NCBI GenBank assembly: GCA_022510745.1
Contig: JAFLSY010000002.1
Location: forward strand, 1-64,000
Direction of reading: 5' to 3'
DNA length: 64,000 bases
Source: Lachnospiraceae bacterium
GTDB taxonomy: Bacteria; Bacillota; Clostridia; Lachnospirales; Lachnospiraceae
The notes under the pieces are model-generated. The model was not told the origin of the DNA, ran no database searches, and was given only the letters and a program-made list of their open reading frames with translations. This document shows positions 62,383-64,000 of the stretch, in pieces (positions within the stretch are counted from its first letter, which is position 1; each line of letters begins with the position of its first letter). The translations under genes and the position numbers were made by a program.

Positions 62383-64000
62383 ATGAAACCCTACGGCGTA
62401 AATGAACTGAGAAGAATGTACCTGGACTTTTTTGAGAGCAAGGGACATCTAAAAATGAAAAGTTTTTCCTTAGTGCCCCATAATGACAACAGTCTGCTTA
62501 TTATCAACTCCGGTATGGCGCCTTTAAAGCCTTATTTTACAGGACAGGAAATACCGCCCAGAAAACGGGTGACGACCTGTCAGAAGTGTGTACGTACAGG
62601 CGATATTGAAAATGTGGGAAAGACCGCAAGGCATCTTACCTTTTTTGAGATGCTGGGAAACTTCTCTTTCGGAGATTATTTTAAGCATGAAGCCATTGCT
62701 TGGAGCTGGGAATTCCTTACCGAGGTGATCGGCATGGATCCGGAAAGACTCTATCCGTCTATTTACAGTGAGGATGACGAGGCTTACGACATCTGGACCA
62801 AGGAAATCGGGGTGCCCGGAGAAAAGATTACCCGATTCTACAGGGATGAGAACGGTAAATGCGACAATTTCTGGGAGCATGGCGCAGGTCCCTGCGGTCC
62901 CTGTTCCGAAATTTATTATGACAGAGGCATCAAATACGGCTGCGGCAAGCCCGACTGTAAAGTTGGCTGTGACTGCGACCGGTTTATGGAAGTATGGAAC
63001 AATGTCTTTACGCAGTTTGATAACGACGGACACGGTAATTATACGGAGTTGGCACAGAAGAATATCGATACCGGTATGGGCCTGGAAAGACTGGCGGTAG
63101 TGGTACAGGATGTGGATTCTGTATTTGATGTGGATACCATGAAGGCCATCCGCGACAGAATCTGTGCTATTGCAGGTGTGGAATATCAGAAGGAAGAATC
63201 CGTGGATGTATCCGTCCGTCTGATCACGGATCACATCCGTTCCACCACGTTCATGATCAGCGACGGTATCATGCCCAGCAATGAAGGCCGTGGTTATGTA
63301 TTGCGTAGACTGATCCGCCGTGCCGCAAGACATGGAAGGCTCCTTGGCATAAAGGATAAGTTCATGGCAAACTTAAGTGAAACCGTGATTAACGAGTGTA
63401 AGGACGGCTATCCGGAACTGGAAGAAAAGAAGGCATTTATCCTGAATGTACTGACGCAGGAAGAGGATAAGTTTGATAAGACCATCGATCAGGGTCTGGC
63501 CATTTTGGCAGAGATGGAGGAACAGATGCAAAAAGAGGGCTCTAAAGTGCTCTCCGGTGCGGATGCCTTCAAGCTCTATGACACCTATGGTTTCCCCATT
63601 GATCTGACGGAAGAAATTCTGCAGGAAAAGGGACTCTCTTTAGATAATGAGGGATTTACGGCCTGCATGCAGGAGCAAAAGGATAAAGCCCGCAAGGCCC
63701 GTAAGGTTACGAATTATATGGGTGCGGATGTGACCGTCTATGAATCTATTTCCACGGATATTACCACTGCCTTTGTAGGCTATGACAGATTGGTGCATGA
63801 GTCCGTTATCACCGCACTGACCACGGAAAGTGAACTGGCTGAGGCTCTTACGGACGGCGAAGTGGGGACCATTATTGTAGAGGAAACACCTTTCTATGCT
63901 ACCATGGGCGGACAGAATGCCGACACGGGTGTTATCACTACTGCGGACGGTGAATTTACGGTGGAGGATACCGTAAAATTAGTAGGCAACAAGACCGGGC
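62383..64000 (+). CDS. alaS: Alanyl-tRNA synthetase, 5' part (truncated by the window)
   Basis: ATG 62383 (site TTGGAGGATAAAG) and open to the right edge, 539 codons seen of about 880. Begins MKPYGVNELRRMYLDFFES; motifs SLLIINSGMAPLKPYF, FFEMLGNFSFGDYF, WEHGAGPCGPCSEIY, MGLERLAVVVQ, GYVLRRLIRRAARHG, and the start of the editing domain with FYATMGGQNADTG. The C-terminal editing HxxxH and oligomerisation domain are outside the window. Confidence 0.96.
   Translation, partial: MKPYGVNELRRMYLDFFESKGHLKMKSFSLVPHNDNSLLIINSGMAPLKPYFTGQEIPPRKRVTTCQKCVRTGDIENVGKTARHLTFFEMLGNFSFGDYFKHEAIAWSWEFLTEVIGMDPERLYPSIYSEDDEAYDIWTKEIGVPGEKITRFYRDENGKCDNFWEHGAGPCGPCSEIYYDRGIKYGCGKPDCKVGCDCDRFMEVWNNVFTQFDNDGHGNYTELAQKNIDTGMGLERLAVVVQDVDSVFDVDTMKAIRDRICAIAGVEYQKEESVDVSVRLITDHIRSTTFMISDGIMPSNEGRGYVLRRLIRRAARHGRLLGIKDKFMANLSETVINECKDGYPELEEKKAFILNVLTQEEDKFDKTIDQGLAILAEMEEQMQKEGSKVLSGADAFKLYDTYGFPIDLTEEILQEKGLSLDNEGFTACMQEQKDKARKARKVTNYMGADVTVYESISTDITTAFVGYDRLVHESVITALTTESELAEALTDGEVGTIIVEETPFYATMGGQNADTGVITTADGEFTVEDTVKLVGNKTG

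Noticed and set aside
60945..62390. T-box leaders for glyS and alaS
   Set aside because: The upstream gaps (14 and 31 bases) are too short and hold no T-box sequence.
62524..63333. 269-codon open frame on the minus strand
   Set aside because: It lies entirely inside alaS, whose plus-strand translation has clear class II motifs. Shadow frame.

Overview
The window looks like a chromosome segment of an anaerobic, spore-forming Lachnospiraceae (Clostridia). The evidence is a sporulation block (spoIIGA, sigE, sigG, a YlmC/YmxH protein), a division cluster without ftsA, oxygen-sensitive iron-sulfur and flavodiiron enzymes, AGGAGG-type ribosome binding sites with frequent GTG/TTG starts, and small proteins typical of that family. 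No 16S gene is present, so the genus is not assigned.

Region by region. 1-3.8 kb is visibly AT-rich and is the end of an integrated mobile element: a partial two-TM membrane gene, two mini-ORFs behind look-alike RNA hairpins, a decayed gene resembling the RdRP-like proteins of clostridial elements, an excisionase and a tyrosine integrase with a defective or non-canonical start. 3.9-17 kb holds ychF and the dcw cluster (mraZ, rsmH, ftsL, two class B PBPs, murD, ftsW, murA, ftsQ/divIB, ftsZ), which lacks mraY, murF, murC, murG, murB and ftsA. mraZ is preceded by four GTGGT boxes spaced exactly 10 bp. 17-21 kb is the early sporulation block with sigG inverted relative to sigE and two multi-stem repeat elements. 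21-25 kb carries nrdR, yqeG, aroE-aroK-aroQ and efp.

25-31.5 kb has a DUF5688 gene, a tRNA-Arg(CCG) inside a perfect 15-bp inverted repeat, an SH3 protein, gdhA behind an operator array and leader hairpin, and a four-domain flavodiiron protein. 31.5-39 kb is accessory: two orphan proteins, a tocopherol-cyclase-like protein, an FAD/Rieske oxidoreductase, a GNAT, a CXXC-peptide / polyferredoxin / TlpA redox operon and an orphan membrane protein. 39-45 kb holds rluF, ligA, metA (acetyl-CoA type), a lipoprotein cyclophilin and a NYN/OST-HTH protein.

45-47.6 kb is a YtrA-type GntR plus ABC exporter operon with an autoregulatory palindrome. 47.7-52 kb (minus strand) is a 1412-residue fused 2-hydroxyacyl-CoA dehydratase activator/component. 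52-64 kb holds a rhomboid-like zinc-ribbon protein, a degenerate sigma-70-like protein, an M16C peptidase, a DUF4349 lipoprotein, era, a yqzL-like gene, recO, a lipoprotein, glyS and the 5' part of alaS.

The best candidates for something undescribed are the sigma-like protein lacking its DNA-binding parts with its small partner, the redox/accessory island at 31.5-37.6 kb, the structured repeats, the hairpin-framed tRNA and the mini-gene leaders in the mobile element. All functions are read from sequence and memory of protein families; no database search was run.
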